A stretch of 64,000 bases of DNA from NCBI GenBank assembly GCA_022824945.1, contig JAJDYX010000054.1:16071-80070 (forward strand), read 5' to 3'. A model generated the notes under the pieces. It was given only the letters and a program-made list of their open reading frames with translations. It was not told where the DNA came from and searched no databases. The position numbers were made by a program, and so were the translations under genes. This document shows positions 28,135 to 37,019 of this stretch, one piece after another. Numbering within the stretch: position 1 is the stretch's first letter; every line of letters starts with the position of its first letter. Origin of the DNA: Candidatus Latescibacterota bacterium. Lineage in GTDB: Bacteria > Latescibacterota > UBA2968.

Positions 28135-29163
28135 TCATTTTTTATTTTTGTTAGCTCCACACGATTCCCGCACAACCAAACGCGATTTCAAAATTACTTG
28201 CCGAGGCGTATCCTGCCCCTCAAGCTGTTCCAGCATAAGGTCCATCGCAGCCTGGGCAATCGCCTCGTAAGGCATTGCCAGTGTGGTCAAAGATGGCGTC
28301 ATATAAGCCGATACGTCAATATCTCCGCTGCCCACTACAGCCACGTCCTCAGGGACGCAAATACCCGATTTCCGTAGCTCCCGACAAACGCCTATCGCGG
28401 TATAATCATCCCGACATACAAGAGCCGTAAACCGGTCGCCGAGTTCTTTGCCCAGGCGATACTCCCCTTCGGCACAGATGGAACTGACAGGTATGCTTTT
28501 AGGCGCCAAGTCGTGCTTTTGCATCGCCTGCAAATACCCTTTATCCTTAGCTGAAACCGGGCTGGCCTCATTCTGGTCCTCTCCTATAAACCCGATCCGC
28601 TCGTGACCCAACTTGATCAAATGCTCTGTGACCTCATAAAAATCCGATACATAGTCCAGCACGACCCCGCTTAGATTTTCAGTTGGGTAGTGCAATGTCA
28701 CCACTGGCACGCGTCCCTTCACGGCATCCAAAATACGCTCTGACTCTCCTTCGTCCCCTCGCGTATGAATTAAAAGCCCATCTACGCCCCAGGAAACCAA
28801 TTGCTTGATCTGCGCAGTCTGGTCATCCATCGACTCCTGAGGCATACTGTGAGCGGCGACTCTCATCATGATCTGATAATCCTGCTCGTCAGCCACCTTC
28901 AATATCTGGTCGGTCTGATATCCAAACACTTCCTGGAAAATCTGGTAGGTCAGCAGACCCAGTGTACCCGTCCTCCCCATCACAATACCCCGCGCCATCA
29001 AATTGGGACTGTAGTCCATCTCAGCGGCTGTTTGCCGCACCAGTTCTCGGGTCTCCTCCTTCACCAATACCGAAGCGTGTGGAGACAGCGCACGTGAGAC
29101 TGTTGAATACGAAATACCCAACTGCCTTGCAATATCTTTAATCGTAGCTTGTTTTTTTTTCAT
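28135..29163 (-). CDS. LacI family transcriptional regulator, copy 1
   Basis: 342-residue repressor. N-terminal LacI-type HTH and hinge helix (residues about 5-60: ATIKDIARQLGISYSTVSRAL, given here as the recognition helix region SYSTVSRAL) and a C-terminal periplasmic-binding-protein-like effector domain with the family signature VCRDDYTAIGVCRELRKSG. It should bind an operator and respond to a small sugar-like ligand. The start at 29163 is supported by AGGGGA upstream; an upstream in-frame extension to 29328 has no family similarity. It is strongly similar to copies 2 and 3 over the whole effector domain. The C-terminus ends CGANKNKK. Its target is probably one or more neighbouring operons. 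Confidence 0.92.
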   Translation of the reverse strand: MKKKQATIKDIARQLGISYSTVSRALSPHASVLVKEETRELVRQTAAEMDYSPNLMARGIVMGRTGTLGLLTYQIFQEVFGYQTDQILKVADEQDYQIMMRVAAHSMPQESMDDQTAQIKQLVSWGVDGLLIHTRGDEGESERILDAVKGRVPVVTLHYPTENLSGVVLDYVSDFYEVTEHLIKLGHERIGFIGEDQNEASPVSAKDKGYLQAMQKHDLAPKSIPVSSICAEGEYRLGKELGDRFTALVCRDDYTAIGVCRELRKSGICVPEDVAVVGSGDIDVSAYMTPSLTTLAMPYEAIAQAAMDLMLEQLEGQDTPRQVILKSRLVVRESCGANKNKK

Positions 29164-29430
29164 TTGCTTATCCCCTACGGTTTGGCAAAAAATCATCCAT
29201 ACACAATGCGGTTTACGAAGAACCTGTATCCGTAACGCCAAGTCCAATGCCGCATACTGCTCATCGTCCTGACGGAACTCAAACTTACTATATAAGCAAA
29301 AAGTATGCCAACATGCGACTTGTTCCAAGCCATTACACTCGTAAAGAGTTGTTTTAATTCAAGAAAGAGAGTTAATCCGCCTATGACATAAGACATAATA
29401 TCATTCCCAAATAGTCGGATTCGATCTTAC

Positions 29431-29481
29431 AAAAGACGTTATATAGTCCAAAAAGACGTTATATGGTCTTTATATATGGTC
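29431..29481. repeat. 20-bp period direct repeats upstream of LacI copy 1
   Basis: AAAAGACGTTATATAGTC at 29431-29448 and AAAAGACGTTATATGGTC at 29451-29468 (one mismatch), followed by a partial TATATATGGTC at 29471-29481. The spacing is 20 bp, about two helical turns, a geometry used by tandem regulator sites. It lies about 270 bp upstream of the LacI copy 1 start codon. Confidence 0.6.
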
Positions 29482-29492
29482 TCGAAACTATA

Positions 29493-29645
29493 TTACATCG
29501 GCGATACTCGACAGTCAAGTCCAAAAAGTTCTGTCAAGTGGAAGCAGGCCAGACAATGGATAATATCCCGGTCTATACTGAATACAACCATTTCAGCACA
29601 TGCTTTATCCACCACATTGGGCAGTATCTCTTCATAGGTGTCCAT
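29493..29645 (-). CDS. Possible 50-residue small protein
   Basis: An ATG with GAGGT six bases upstream opens a 50-codon frame ending in TAA. The product starts MDTYEEILPNVVDKACAEMV and contains four Cys, two adjacent in a CLACFH segment. It resembles no family I know. It may be a real small gene, the remnant of a larger one, or chance. Confidence 0.2.
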   Translation of the reverse strand: MDTYEEILPNVVDKACAEMVVFSIDRDIIHCLACFHLTELFGLDCRVSPM

Positions 29646-29714
29646 CACTCGACCTCATCGCCAAAGCCTTAGCCGCTTTATTGAGCTACTATTTTGACTG
29701 CCGAAATAAATATA

Positions 29715-29749
29715 AAAAGGCGACCGAAAATTTTATTAGGTCGCCTTTT
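29715..29749 (-). terminator. Terminator of LacI copy 2
   Basis: Arms AAAAGGCGACC and GGTCGCCTTTT with a 13-base AT-rich loop, 24 bases past the end of LacI copy 2 on the minus strand. It is homologous in position and sequence context to the hairpin after copy 1, so the duplicated unit included the terminator. Confidence 0.8.
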
Positions 29750-29773
29750 GCCTGTCTCAAAACAAATTTTCGA

Positions 29774-30660
29774 TCATTTTTTATCTTTATTCGCCCCACA
29801 CGATTCCCGCACAACCAAACGCGATTTCAAAATTACTTGTCGAGGCTTATCCTGCCCCTCGAGTTGTTCCAGCATCAGATCCATAACGGCCTGAGCAATT
29901 GCCTCGTACGGGCTTGCCAACGTCGTCAGTGCCGGCGTCAAGTAAGCCGCAGCTTCTATATCTCCGTTACCCACCACAGCCACATCATCGGGTATGCGAA
30001 TACCCGATTCCCGTAGCCCCCGACAAACGCCTATCGCGGTATAATCGTCCCGGCATACAAGAGCAGTAAACTGGTCGCCGAGTTCTTTACCCTCGCGATA
30101 TCCCCCTTCCGCATGAATATTCCTGGAGGGCAAGAATTGGTGCGTCAGACCGTGGTTTCGCATTGCCAGCAAATACCCCTTGGCCTTGGCCGAGATAGGA
30201 CTGGCCTCATCCCAGTCCGGCCCAATAAACCCGATCCGCTCGTGACCCAACTCGATCAAATGCTCTGTAGCTCCATAAAAGTCTGATACAAAGTCCAATA
30301 TGACCCCACTGAGGTTTTGAGTCGGATATAAAAATGTCACCACTGGCATGCGTCCCCTCACGGCATTCAAAATGCGCTCGGATTCCTCTTCGTCGCCCCG
30401 TGTATGAATTAAAAGTCCATCTACGCCTCGGGCAATCAACTGTCGGATCTGCAGGATCTGATCTTCCAGTGAGTTCAGAGAAATCCGATTAGAGGCCACT
30501 CTCATCAGTAACTGATAATTCTGCTTATTAGCCTCCCTCAGGATATGATCGGCCAGACTTCCAAACGTCTCGAGAAAAATGTGGTAGGTCAGCAAACCCA
30601 GTGTACCCGTCTTCTCCATTACAATCCCCCGCGCCATCAATTTGAGACTTTAGTCGATCT
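29774..30660 (-). pseudogene. LacI family regulator copy 2, lacking the DNA-binding domain
   Basis: The sequence matches the effector domain of copies 1 and 3 throughout (starting at the MARGIVME.TGTLGLLTY block, with VCRDDYTAIGVCRGLRESG and the same C-terminal CGANKDKK). Upstream, where the paralogues encode DYSPNLMARG, this copy has TAA (position 30650-30652) in place of the Tyr codon, and the HTH part is not recognisable. A TTG at 30640 or ATG at 30637 could start a 287-288-residue effector-only protein, but no ribosome binding site is evident. It is either a decayed pseudogene or a ligand-binding fragment. Without the HTH it cannot bind DNA itself, though it might form heterodimers with the other copies. 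Confidence 0.8.
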
Positions 30661-30805
30661 CGAAGGATCTTCGCAGCGAGCCCAGTTTAATTTATTTTCT
30701 TAGCTCTACTGTCCCATCCCTCTAAATATAATATGCTACTTGCGCGATACTTTCTACCGAATTATATTTTAGCAGCACAATGCAGTTTATGTTGTGCATT
30801 TGGGT

Positions 30806-30851
30806 CGAACGGGGTTTGTCTGGCAGGACCTGCTCCCGTTCGGCTTTTTTT
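30806..30851 (+). terminator. Plus-strand intrinsic terminator without an obvious gene
   Basis: CGAACGGG (30806-30813) pairs with CCCGTTCG (30835-30842) and is followed by GGC and seven T on the plus strand. There is no plus-strand gene ending here. The 145 bases on the plus strand before it (30661-30805) are AT-rich and gene-free. It may end a short non-coding transcript, or be a relic. Confidence 0.6.
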
Positions 30852-30921
30852 AGCCATTCTACACACGTTTGTAGAAAGTATATTAAATATATAACAATTA
30901 TTCCTAATATCAAGTCTATTG

Positions 30922-31962
30922 TCAAGTATTTTTTCTACCATTACTTTTTTTGGTCCCACACGATTCCCGCACGACCAGACGCGATCTCAAGGTCACTTGT
31001 CGAGGCGTATCCTGCCCCTCGAGTTGTTCCAGCATCAGATCCATCGCAGCCTGGGCAATCGCCTCGTATGGCATTGCCAGTGTGGTCAGAGCTGGCGTCA
31101 TATAAGCTGCAGCGTCGATATCTCCATACCCCACCACAGCCACATCGTCGGGTACGCGAATACCCGATTCCCGCAGTCCTCGACAAACGCCTATGGCCGT
31201 ATAATCGTCCCGGCACACAAGGGCAGTAAACTGGTCGCCGAGTTCTTTGCCCAGGCGATACCCCCCTTCGGCATTAATGGTACTGACAGGTGCGTAGTTG
31301 GGCGTCAGGTCGTGATTTCGCATCGCCAGGCCATACCCCTTGCCCTGGTTTGAAAGCGGGGTGTTATCATTCCAGTGCGATCCTATAAACCCAATCCGCT
31401 CGTGACCCAACTCAATCAAATGCTCTGTGGCCTCGTAATACTCTGCGAACTGGTCCAACACGATCCCGCTCAGGTTTGGAGTCGAATAAAAAAATGTCAC
31501 CACTGGCACGCGTCCCTTCACAACATCCAAAATACGCTCTGACTCTCCTTCGTCCCCTCGCGTATTAATTAAAAGTCCATCTACGCCCCAGGAAACCAAT
31601 TGCTTGATCTGCACAGTCTGGTCGTCTCGTGGATTTTTAGAAATCCGGTTAGAGGCCACTCCCATCATGATCTGATAATCCTGCTCGTCAGCCGCCTTCA
31701 ATATCTGGTCGGTCTGATATCCAAACACTTCCTGGAAAATCTGGTAAGTCAGCAGACCCAGTGTACCCGTCTTCCCCATCACAATCCCCCGCGCCATCAA
31801 ATTGGGACTGTAGTCCATCTCAGCGGCTGTCTGTCGCACCAGTTCTCGGGTCTCCTCCTTCACCAATACCGAAGCGTGTGGAGACAGCGCACGTGAGACT
31901 GTTGAATACGAGATACCCAACTGCCTTGCGATATCTTTAATGGTAACATGTTTTCTTTTCAT
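30922..31962 (-). CDS. LacI family transcriptional regulator, copy 3
   Basis: 346-residue LacI/GalR repressor, almost identical to copy 1 in the HTH region (VTIKDIARQLGISYSTVSRAL region, residues about 6-26) and similar in the effector domain. Start at ATG 31962 (MKRKHVTIKD) has AAGGGG seven bases upstream. The effector domains of the three copies differ most in the loop after MARGIVMG and around residues 120-220, where inducer specificity is usually set, so they may respond to different ligands while recognising the same operator. Divergent ligand sensing is an inference. The gene ends in a Lys-rich tail. Confidence 0.92.
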   Translation of the reverse strand: MKRKHVTIKDIARQLGISYSTVSRALSPHASVLVKEETRELVRQTAAEMDYSPNLMARGIVMGKTGTLGLLTYQIFQEVFGYQTDQILKAADEQDYQIMMGVASNRISKNPRDDQTVQIKQLVSWGVDGLLINTRGDEGESERILDVVKGRVPVVTFFYSTPNLSGIVLDQFAEYYEATEHLIELGHERIGFIGSHWNDNTPLSNQGKGYGLAMRNHDLTPNYAPVSTINAEGGYRLGKELGDQFTALVCRDDYTAIGVCRGLRESGIRVPDDVAVVGYGDIDAAAYMTPALTTLAMPYEAIAQAAMDLMLEQLEGQDTPRQVTLRSRLVVRESCGTKKSNGRKNT

Positions 31963-32109
31963 TCGATAACCCCTTTGCCAAGTAAACGACATACACACTA
32001 CCTAATTTAACAATTTTTGCAGAGATATGCTAAAAAATCAGGTTATTTTTTTAAAAATAGAAAATCTCTAATTGTATCTAAATGTGGGACAAGTAAATCA
32101 ATTCTGTAT

Positions 32110-34266
32110 TCACCCTGACTTTATCGACTCTTTCAGCGAGAACGCGCACGCCCGGCCCCAATCGCTCCACACCCCTTGTGCATTTCGCGCACGCACGCGC
32201 CAATAATATTGCTCGCCCGGGTTCAACAGCCCTGCAAACTGCGGTTGCCAGCACGTCTTCCCCGCGTATGCCGTACGACTCACATATCGGTCAAAAGTGG
32301 GACACACGCACCACCTGAAATCCACGTACCGGCTCACCTGTACGTGATAATCATCCACCTGTGACCCATTTTCCTCAGGCCGTCTCCAGCGAAACTCAAA
32401 ATCCGTCTGATCCAACTCTGCGCCATCATCCGGAAACACCGGCTCGGGTATATCTGGCGGTTTAATACAGTGCTCCTCCTGCCATCCGTAGATTATCCGA
32501 ACATTCCGTTCTTCCTTTGTCTCATCTCGATATTGAATGTGATTTTCACCGCAGAACAGCGAGGGCAAAGATCGCGTTGCACACTGCAAATCCGTATCAA
32601 ACCAGATTTTATCCATCCCCACATCCCCCACATTCGCACCAGCCCACATCGCCACCTGAACATAATATTCGTAACGCGGTCCAACCCGCCATCCCGAATC
32701 CCAATCTCCCCGCCAATCGAACAAAGCCGGATTCAAATACCAGTCCAGATCCACACACGCACTTGTCCGATGTCCCGCTGCCACCCAGACCGACCGCCAG
32801 TCCTTTCCATCCAGAGACAGCAATACCTCAAGACCGTCTTCGCGACTCACCCGTCTGTAGGACAACCCCACCCGCGCTCCGGCAATTGGATATGGTGAAC
32901 ACACCTTCCAGATCATTCGGGAAACGCACTGCTCCTGAGCCGGATGAACAGCTGGCAACTGCCTCGACGTTTCCTGTACCACATTCACCTGCTGTTCTAA
33001 CCCCCTCAGTGCCAGCGGATTTCGCAGATCGGGCCGATAGACCAGATTGCCGTTGGAATACCGCACCTCTGGGTGTAACCGACGCCCCCGCACTACCGTC
33101 TTGCTCACCTGATCCCAATAGCGCACCAACTTCTCGCCCGGCCGCAAGCGCATCGCCATCGTATGGGGCGGCGGCAACTGCGTCGTATCCTGTTGCAAAC
33201 GACCATCTCTCCGAGTCCAGGCACCGCTCGGATTGGTTGGATACACAAATTCCCGATTCTTGAACTGCGCACTGTAATAATCTTTCTCCGGCAGATCCTT
33301 TCCCGCCAGCCCCAGGTTCCTGTGCGACCTGCTCATCAGTTCTGGCTCCCGCGCCAGATCAGCCACATTGGCCACCGTGCTGTTATCGCGTTTTAAGAAA
33401 AACACCATCTGATCCGTATCGAGCAAATGCCACGCCCCATTTGCCCACGCTTCAAAAATTGTATGACTGCACTGCCGCCCCCGACCGTGCCCATCCAGAA
33501 TACCGCCAACCCACACCTCGCGCGACTTCACCCCCATCACCTCACCCAACCGACTCGTGGCAATCGCGTATCCAATACACCCCTCAAACCCATACGAATT
33601 GAACAGCTTCACCGGATCGCTCACATCGTCATACCACGACATCCCGCATCGGCTGTCGTAAACCTCATCCACCACAAACTGCCACAATGCCATCATCCGC
33701 TCTTCTTCATCCAAATCCCGCCCGCCTACCGCCTCTTTTGCCATCGCCTCCACCGACCACCAATCCCGCTGTCCGTTTGCCACCAACCACGGATTCACCA
33801 CATCTGTCTCACCCGTATTCTCGATCACCACATACAGATTTGGCTCAAACACCTGATCATAGGGCGGCATACTCGAATTTGGTCCCGGGCAATACACCTC
33901 TGGCCCAAGGGTTACGGCATTCGACTCATCTACATACCCCCCCATCCGAACCTCAAACGTCTCTGCCTCCTGTGTCAGATCGACCTGTTTCTCACAGGGC
34001 GCGCGGGGCACCTGTGCTTCGACGGACTCCATATCCTTCAACTGGTCCTGCTCGGGATACCGATCAGAACCAACGGCGAGATAATAATAAGTCTTTCCCG
34101 GTACCAAATCCCCCGCATCCACAAACCGATCCTCTCGGGCAATGCCAACTTCTTCAAATGCACCATCCGCCCGATCTGCGCGATATATCCGCATCCCCCG
34201 TGCGTTTTTGCAATCCACCTGCATCGTAACGCAATTGACAGCAGTATCCAAAATTTTGAGTATCAT
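32110..34266 (-). CDS. Transglutaminase-like protein with fibronectin-type modules
   Basis: 718-residue protein. N-terminal about 90 residues look like a fibronectin type III module (MRIYRADRADGAFEEVG, PGKTYYYLAV). The middle has a transglutaminase-like (TGc) fold with the Cys-His-Asp triad: Cys230 in YGFEGCIGYA, His268 in QCSHTIFEAW, Asp283 in HLLDTD. The C-terminus has another fibronectin-type module (WRRPEENGSQVDDYHVQVSR, GEQYYWRVRA). No signal peptide is visible. Microbial members of this fold are proteases or amide-bond enzymes; the substrate is unknown. AGGAGG precedes the ATG. It is divergent from the oligogalacturonate-lyase-like gene. Confidence 0.75.
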   Translation of the reverse strand: MILKILDTAVNCVTMQVDCKNARGMRIYRADRADGAFEEVGIAREDRFVDAGDLVPGKTYYYLAVGSDRYPEQDQLKDMESVEAQVPRAPCEKQVDLTQEAETFEVRMGGYVDESNAVTLGPEVYCPGPNSSMPPYDQVFEPNLYVVIENTGETDVVNPWLVANGQRDWWSVEAMAKEAVGGRDLDEEERMMALWQFVVDEVYDSRCGMSWYDDVSDPVKLFNSYGFEGCIGYAIATSRLGEVMGVKSREVWVGGILDGHGRGRQCSHTIFEAWANGAWHLLDTDQMVFFLKRDNSTVANVADLAREPELMSRSHRNLGLAGKDLPEKDYYSAQFKNREFVYPTNPSGAWTRRDGRLQQDTTQLPPPHTMAMRLRPGEKLVRYWDQVSKTVVRGRRLHPEVRYSNGNLVYRPDLRNPLALRGLEQQVNVVQETSRQLPAVHPAQEQCVSRMIWKVCSPYPIAGARVGLSYRRVSREDGLEVLLSLDGKDWRSVWVAAGHRTSACVDLDWYLNPALFDWRGDWDSGWRVGPRYEYYVQVAMWAGANVGDVGMDKIWFDTDLQCATRSLPSLFCGENHIQYRDETKEERNVRIIYGWQEEHCIKPPDIPEPVFPDDGAELDQTDFEFRWRRPEENGSQVDDYHVQVSRYVDFRWCVCPTFDRYVSRTAYAGKTCWQPQFAGLLNPGEQYYWRVRARNAQGVWSDWGRACAFSLKESIKSG

Positions 34267-34280
34267 ATCCGATCCTCCTG

Positions 34281-34303
34281 ATCAAAGCGGAAAATCGCTT
34301 GAT
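34281..34303. promoter_or_regulatory. Inverted repeat in the divergent promoter region
   Basis: ATCAAAGCG (34281-34289) and CGCTTGAT (34296-34303) form an inverted repeat with one bulged A, centred in the 123-base space between the divergent genes at 32110-34266 and 34390-35451. It could be an operator shared by both genes. Confidence 0.3.
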
Positions 34304-34389
34304 GGATCATCTACACGCATGTTATATTTCCTTAAATCTTCCCTCTAATTAAATCTTCCCTCTAACCTCCCAGTCTCAGGAGACACGCC

Positions 34390-35451
34390 ATGAAACTCGT
34401 CGAAACCGATCCCCACTCCGGCGCTGAAATCTACCAGCTCATCGACGATCCCCGCCCCGCCGACAACATCTATGGCGAACAACCCTATTCATCAGCTGAT
34501 GGAAGCCGCGTCACAATCCGATATTATCCCCACAACGATCAGGACGGTGGCCTATCCTTCCTCGACCTTGCAGACGGCAGCCTCCACACCGTAATCGCCG
34601 AAGCACCCCGCTTTCCCGCCTTCCACGCCTGGGGCGAACATCTCTACTACCAGCAGCAAGACGGGGACGCTCTCGTACTCAAACGCTGCAATTATCAGAC
34701 CCTCGGAAAAGAAGACATCACAACTTTGCCGACCGAAGAAGGGCGATTCAGCTATGGCACCACTTCCCAGGACGGGCGTTACTACGCTGCCAGTGTCCAC
34801 CCCGAAGGCGGATCGAGCAAAGTCTGGTGTACAGACCTATCAACCGGGAAATGCGGCACCCTTGCCCAGCGGGACGACTACCACTTCAAACACGAACAAT
34901 TCTCCCTCGACGGCAACAACCGCATCCTCATTCAAGCCAACAAAATGCCCGACGTCAAATTCGTCCACCTCGGCGCTCTTGAACCCGACCGCGAAGGCAT
35001 CACCTGGTTTCCCGTCGATCGCCCACACACACCGCGACCCACCGGTCACGAAGCGTGGATTGGCACAACCGACCACATCTTCATCTCCACAGGACAAGAT
35101 GAAGACAGCGAGGGGAATGTCTGGACTGCGGGCTTACGCGACAATGCCCCAAATCTAGCCAGCAAAACTCCCCACCGCTTTGGTCACGTCAGCGTCTCCC
35201 ACTGCGGCCGATACTGGATCGGAGACGCCACCCAGGAAGAAAATATCCCCATCCACATCGGTTCCCTCGAATCGGGTCGTCACAAATGCCTCGTCCTCAG
35301 CCGCACCGAACACGACAGCAACCAGTGGTCGCACACCCATCCTTACATGACCTCTGACAACGCGTGGCTCATCTACACCTCCAACCGCAGCGGTCACCCC
35401 CAGGTCTATGGTGCAAAAATCCCACAGGAGTTCTTGAATAGTCTTTCGTAA
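34390..35451 (+). CDS. Oligogalacturonate lyase-like beta-propeller protein
   Basis: 353-residue seven-bladed propeller like the PL22 oligogalacturonate lyases, which cleave unsaturated digalacturonates. The metal-site pattern seen in characterised PL22 enzymes (Gln-x2-His-x-His) is present as Gln312, His315 and His317 (NQWSHTHPY). The C-terminal TSNRSGHPQVYGAKIP matches the family. There is no signal peptide, as for cytoplasmic OGL. CAGGAG lies upstream of the ATG. Divergent from the transglutaminase-like gene. No pectin import or degradation genes are in the window, so the true substrate could be another oligosaccharide. Other TolB-like propellers share the fold but not the metal residues. 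Confidence 0.75.
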   Translation: MKLVETDPHSGAEIYQLIDDPRPADNIYGEQPYSSADGSRVTIRYYPHNDQDGGLSFLDLADGSLHTVIAEAPRFPAFHAWGEHLYYQQQDGDALVLKRCNYQTLGKEDITTLPTEEGRFSYGTTSQDGRYYAASVHPEGGSSKVWCTDLSTGKCGTLAQRDDYHFKHEQFSLDGNNRILIQANKMPDVKFVHLGALEPDREGITWFPVDRPHTPRPTGHEAWIGTTDHIFISTGQDEDSEGNVWTAGLRDNAPNLASKTPHRFGHVSVSHCGRYWIGDATQEENIPIHIGSLESGRHKCLVLSRTEHDSNQWSHTHPYMTSDNAWLIYTSNRSGHPQVYGAKIPQEFLNSLS

Positions 35452-35473
35452 TCTATCTAAACCTTCAAAACCC

Positions 35474-35732
35474 TCACCACCCATGCACCCCATGCCCCGC
35501 ATCGGGGAACCAGTTCAACACCGTATTGATCCCCAGCCACACCACAAACGGCAGTGCCACTGCTACGAGCATATAATTCTTCACCAGATTCCGCCCGAAA
35601 TAGGACATGAAAAGCGCCATCCCCCCAATCGTGAGCACACCAATCACCAGCGCGCCCCGTCACCCGTTCGCGGAGATCTCCGGCCCGTTCTTCCACCCCC
35701 TGCTTTTCATCAGTAGCGATCTTTTCACTCAT
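35474..35732 (-). pseudogene. Small two-helix membrane protein with a one-base frameshift
   Basis: Read from ATG 35732, the protein is MSEKIATDEKQGVEERAGDL then RERVT. In the run of four C on the plus strand (35655-35658) the frame shifts; removing one base continues into two membrane helices (GALVIGVLTIGGMALFMSYF, then NYMLVAVALPFVVWLGINTV) and ends at TGA 35474-35476, about 85 residues in all. Without the correction the frame reads through without membrane segments. It may be a sequencing error, programmed frameshift or true loss. Its ATG overlaps the stop of the ceramidase-like gene (ATGA), so the two are coupled. No family recognised. Confidence 0.7.
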
Positions 35733-36997
35733 CGCAATTGCTCCAGCAATCCCAAAGCCACATCGGCAATCTGCTCCCCACAGCCCGGCGCAAAAACGCT
35801 CGCCTCCGGCTCATATCCTCCTTCTTCATAAGACTGCCTCGTCGGCAAATAACCCACCGAATCATTGGCCAATTCGATCACCATCGTCTGCGAGTACGGA
35901 GACCGGGCTTTCAGGTCCAAACCCAATTCTACCAGCAGTTCCCCTGGCACAGCAGCAATCCCCAGATCCCCGATGCGAAGTGCCTGCACCCACGTCTGCA
36001 CCCGACCAGGCACATCGGCCATGCGCCTGGTTATTCGTCGCACAAAAGCGCGCTCGGCCATCGTGGGACGCGCCATATTTTCAATCTCCCTCACCCGCGC
36101 TATATCGGCCTCCGAAGGCTTTGGCTTGCGTTCCAGAACCACCTCTTGCATCGCCGCCCCAAGAGACACATCGGATGCAAAATCCATCTCATTCCACACC
36201 CACAAAACACCCGCTGCAATCAGCCCCGCCACGCGTTCTGCATGCAGAGAACGGTCTTTCACAGGACGCCTATCCCCCAGCACATCTATATTATTGATAT
36301 CCCCACACGCGCCATTTGAAAGCGCCGCGACAAAAGAGGCATTCCGCATCCGCTGAATCAGCGTTGAAAAAATTCCAAAATAATCTGCGGAGATCGAATA
36401 CGTGGATTCGGGCATACCGATATAATGCAGCGCGTAATTGGCCAGCAGACCAATCGCCCTCCCATCAACCCCCTGCAAACACACCACGCCAATCTCCGGA
36501 TCAATCGGTCCCATTGGCGCCACCACATCGGGATTGCCCACCCCCGGGTTCGTGCGCACCGATCCATCGTTCATGCGATAGCGGCGGTTAAAAACCACGC
36601 GGTCCTCCAACGTCTGCCCAAACCCCACCTGTGCTGGCTTTCGATCCTGCCACGCCAGCCTGACCGCATCGGCGATCCGGTCAATCAAAAACGCCGTATA
36701 AGCATCTTCGCCAGTAGCCGCTCCGGTGTGCGTATGCGTGCAACAAATCAAAACCCGTTCCGCACTCAGTTCCGTCTCCACAGCGATCCGTTCCTTCGCG
36801 CGGTCCAGATAATCCCGCTTCACCCCGATCAAATCACACACCACAATCGCCACGCCTTCTCCCCCTCGTTCCACCACAAAACTGCGCACATGCAATGGAT
36901 CGCGCACCTTCTCTGCAAACCGATCCTCAAACGACCCCGGAATCATCGTACCCAGCGGTGGTGTAATATCCAGACATGCAGCTCCTGCGGTAATCAT
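35729..36997 (-). CDS. Neutral/alkaline ceramidase-like N-terminal domain protein
   Basis: 422-residue protein resembling the N-terminal catalytic domain of neutral ceramidases. It begins with AGAACLDITPPLG and has the metal-binding THTHTG motif, the HYIGMP segment and SNGACGDINN, which in ceramidases surround the zinc site. The C-terminal immunoglobulin-like domain of true ceramidases is absent; similar short proteins are common in Planctomycetes-like genomes with unknown substrates. No signal peptide. AAAGGAG precedes the ATG. Four-base overlap with the small membrane protein downstream. Confidence 0.8.
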   Translation of the reverse strand: MITAGAACLDITPPLGTMIPGSFEDRFAEKVRDPLHVRSFVVERGGEGVAIVVCDLIGVKRDYLDRAKERIAVETELSAERVLICCTHTHTGAATGEDAYTAFLIDRIADAVRLAWQDRKPAQVGFGQTLEDRVVFNRRYRMNDGSVRTNPGVGNPDVVAPMGPIDPEIGVVCLQGVDGRAIGLLANYALHYIGMPESTYSISADYFGIFSTLIQRMRNASFVAALSNGACGDINNIDVLGDRRPVKDRSLHAERVAGLIAAGVLWVWNEMDFASDVSLGAAMQEVVLERKPKPSEADIARVREIENMARPTMAERAFVRRITRRMADVPGRVQTWVQALRIGDLGIAAVPGELLVELGLDLKARSPYSQTMVIELANDSVGYLPTRQSYEEGGYEPEASVFAPGCGEQIADVALGLLEQLR

Positions 36998-37019
36998 AGA
37001 ACACTCCTTTAGAGGTCAT

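Larger units (their letters stand above)
29164..29713. other. Long intergenic region with short tandem repeats and a possible small gene
   Basis: About 550 bases upstream of LacI copy 1 without a gene longer than 60 residues. It is AT-richer than its surroundings. Within it are two 18-bp direct repeats spaced 20 bp apart (29431-29448 and 29451-29468) and a possible 50-residue reading frame (29493-29645, minus). I see no tRNA, IS ends or CRISPR-like array. A remnant of a larger lost gene is possible. Confidence 0.5.

Noticed and set aside
29431..29481. CRISPR array
   Set aside because: Only two full repeats, with 2-base separation, no spacers, and no cas genes; treated as tandem sites instead.
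33427..34281. 284-codon open frame on the plus strand
   Set aside because: Antisense to the transglutaminase-like gene whose catalytic triad is visible; composition is His- and Ile-rich as in other antisense frames.
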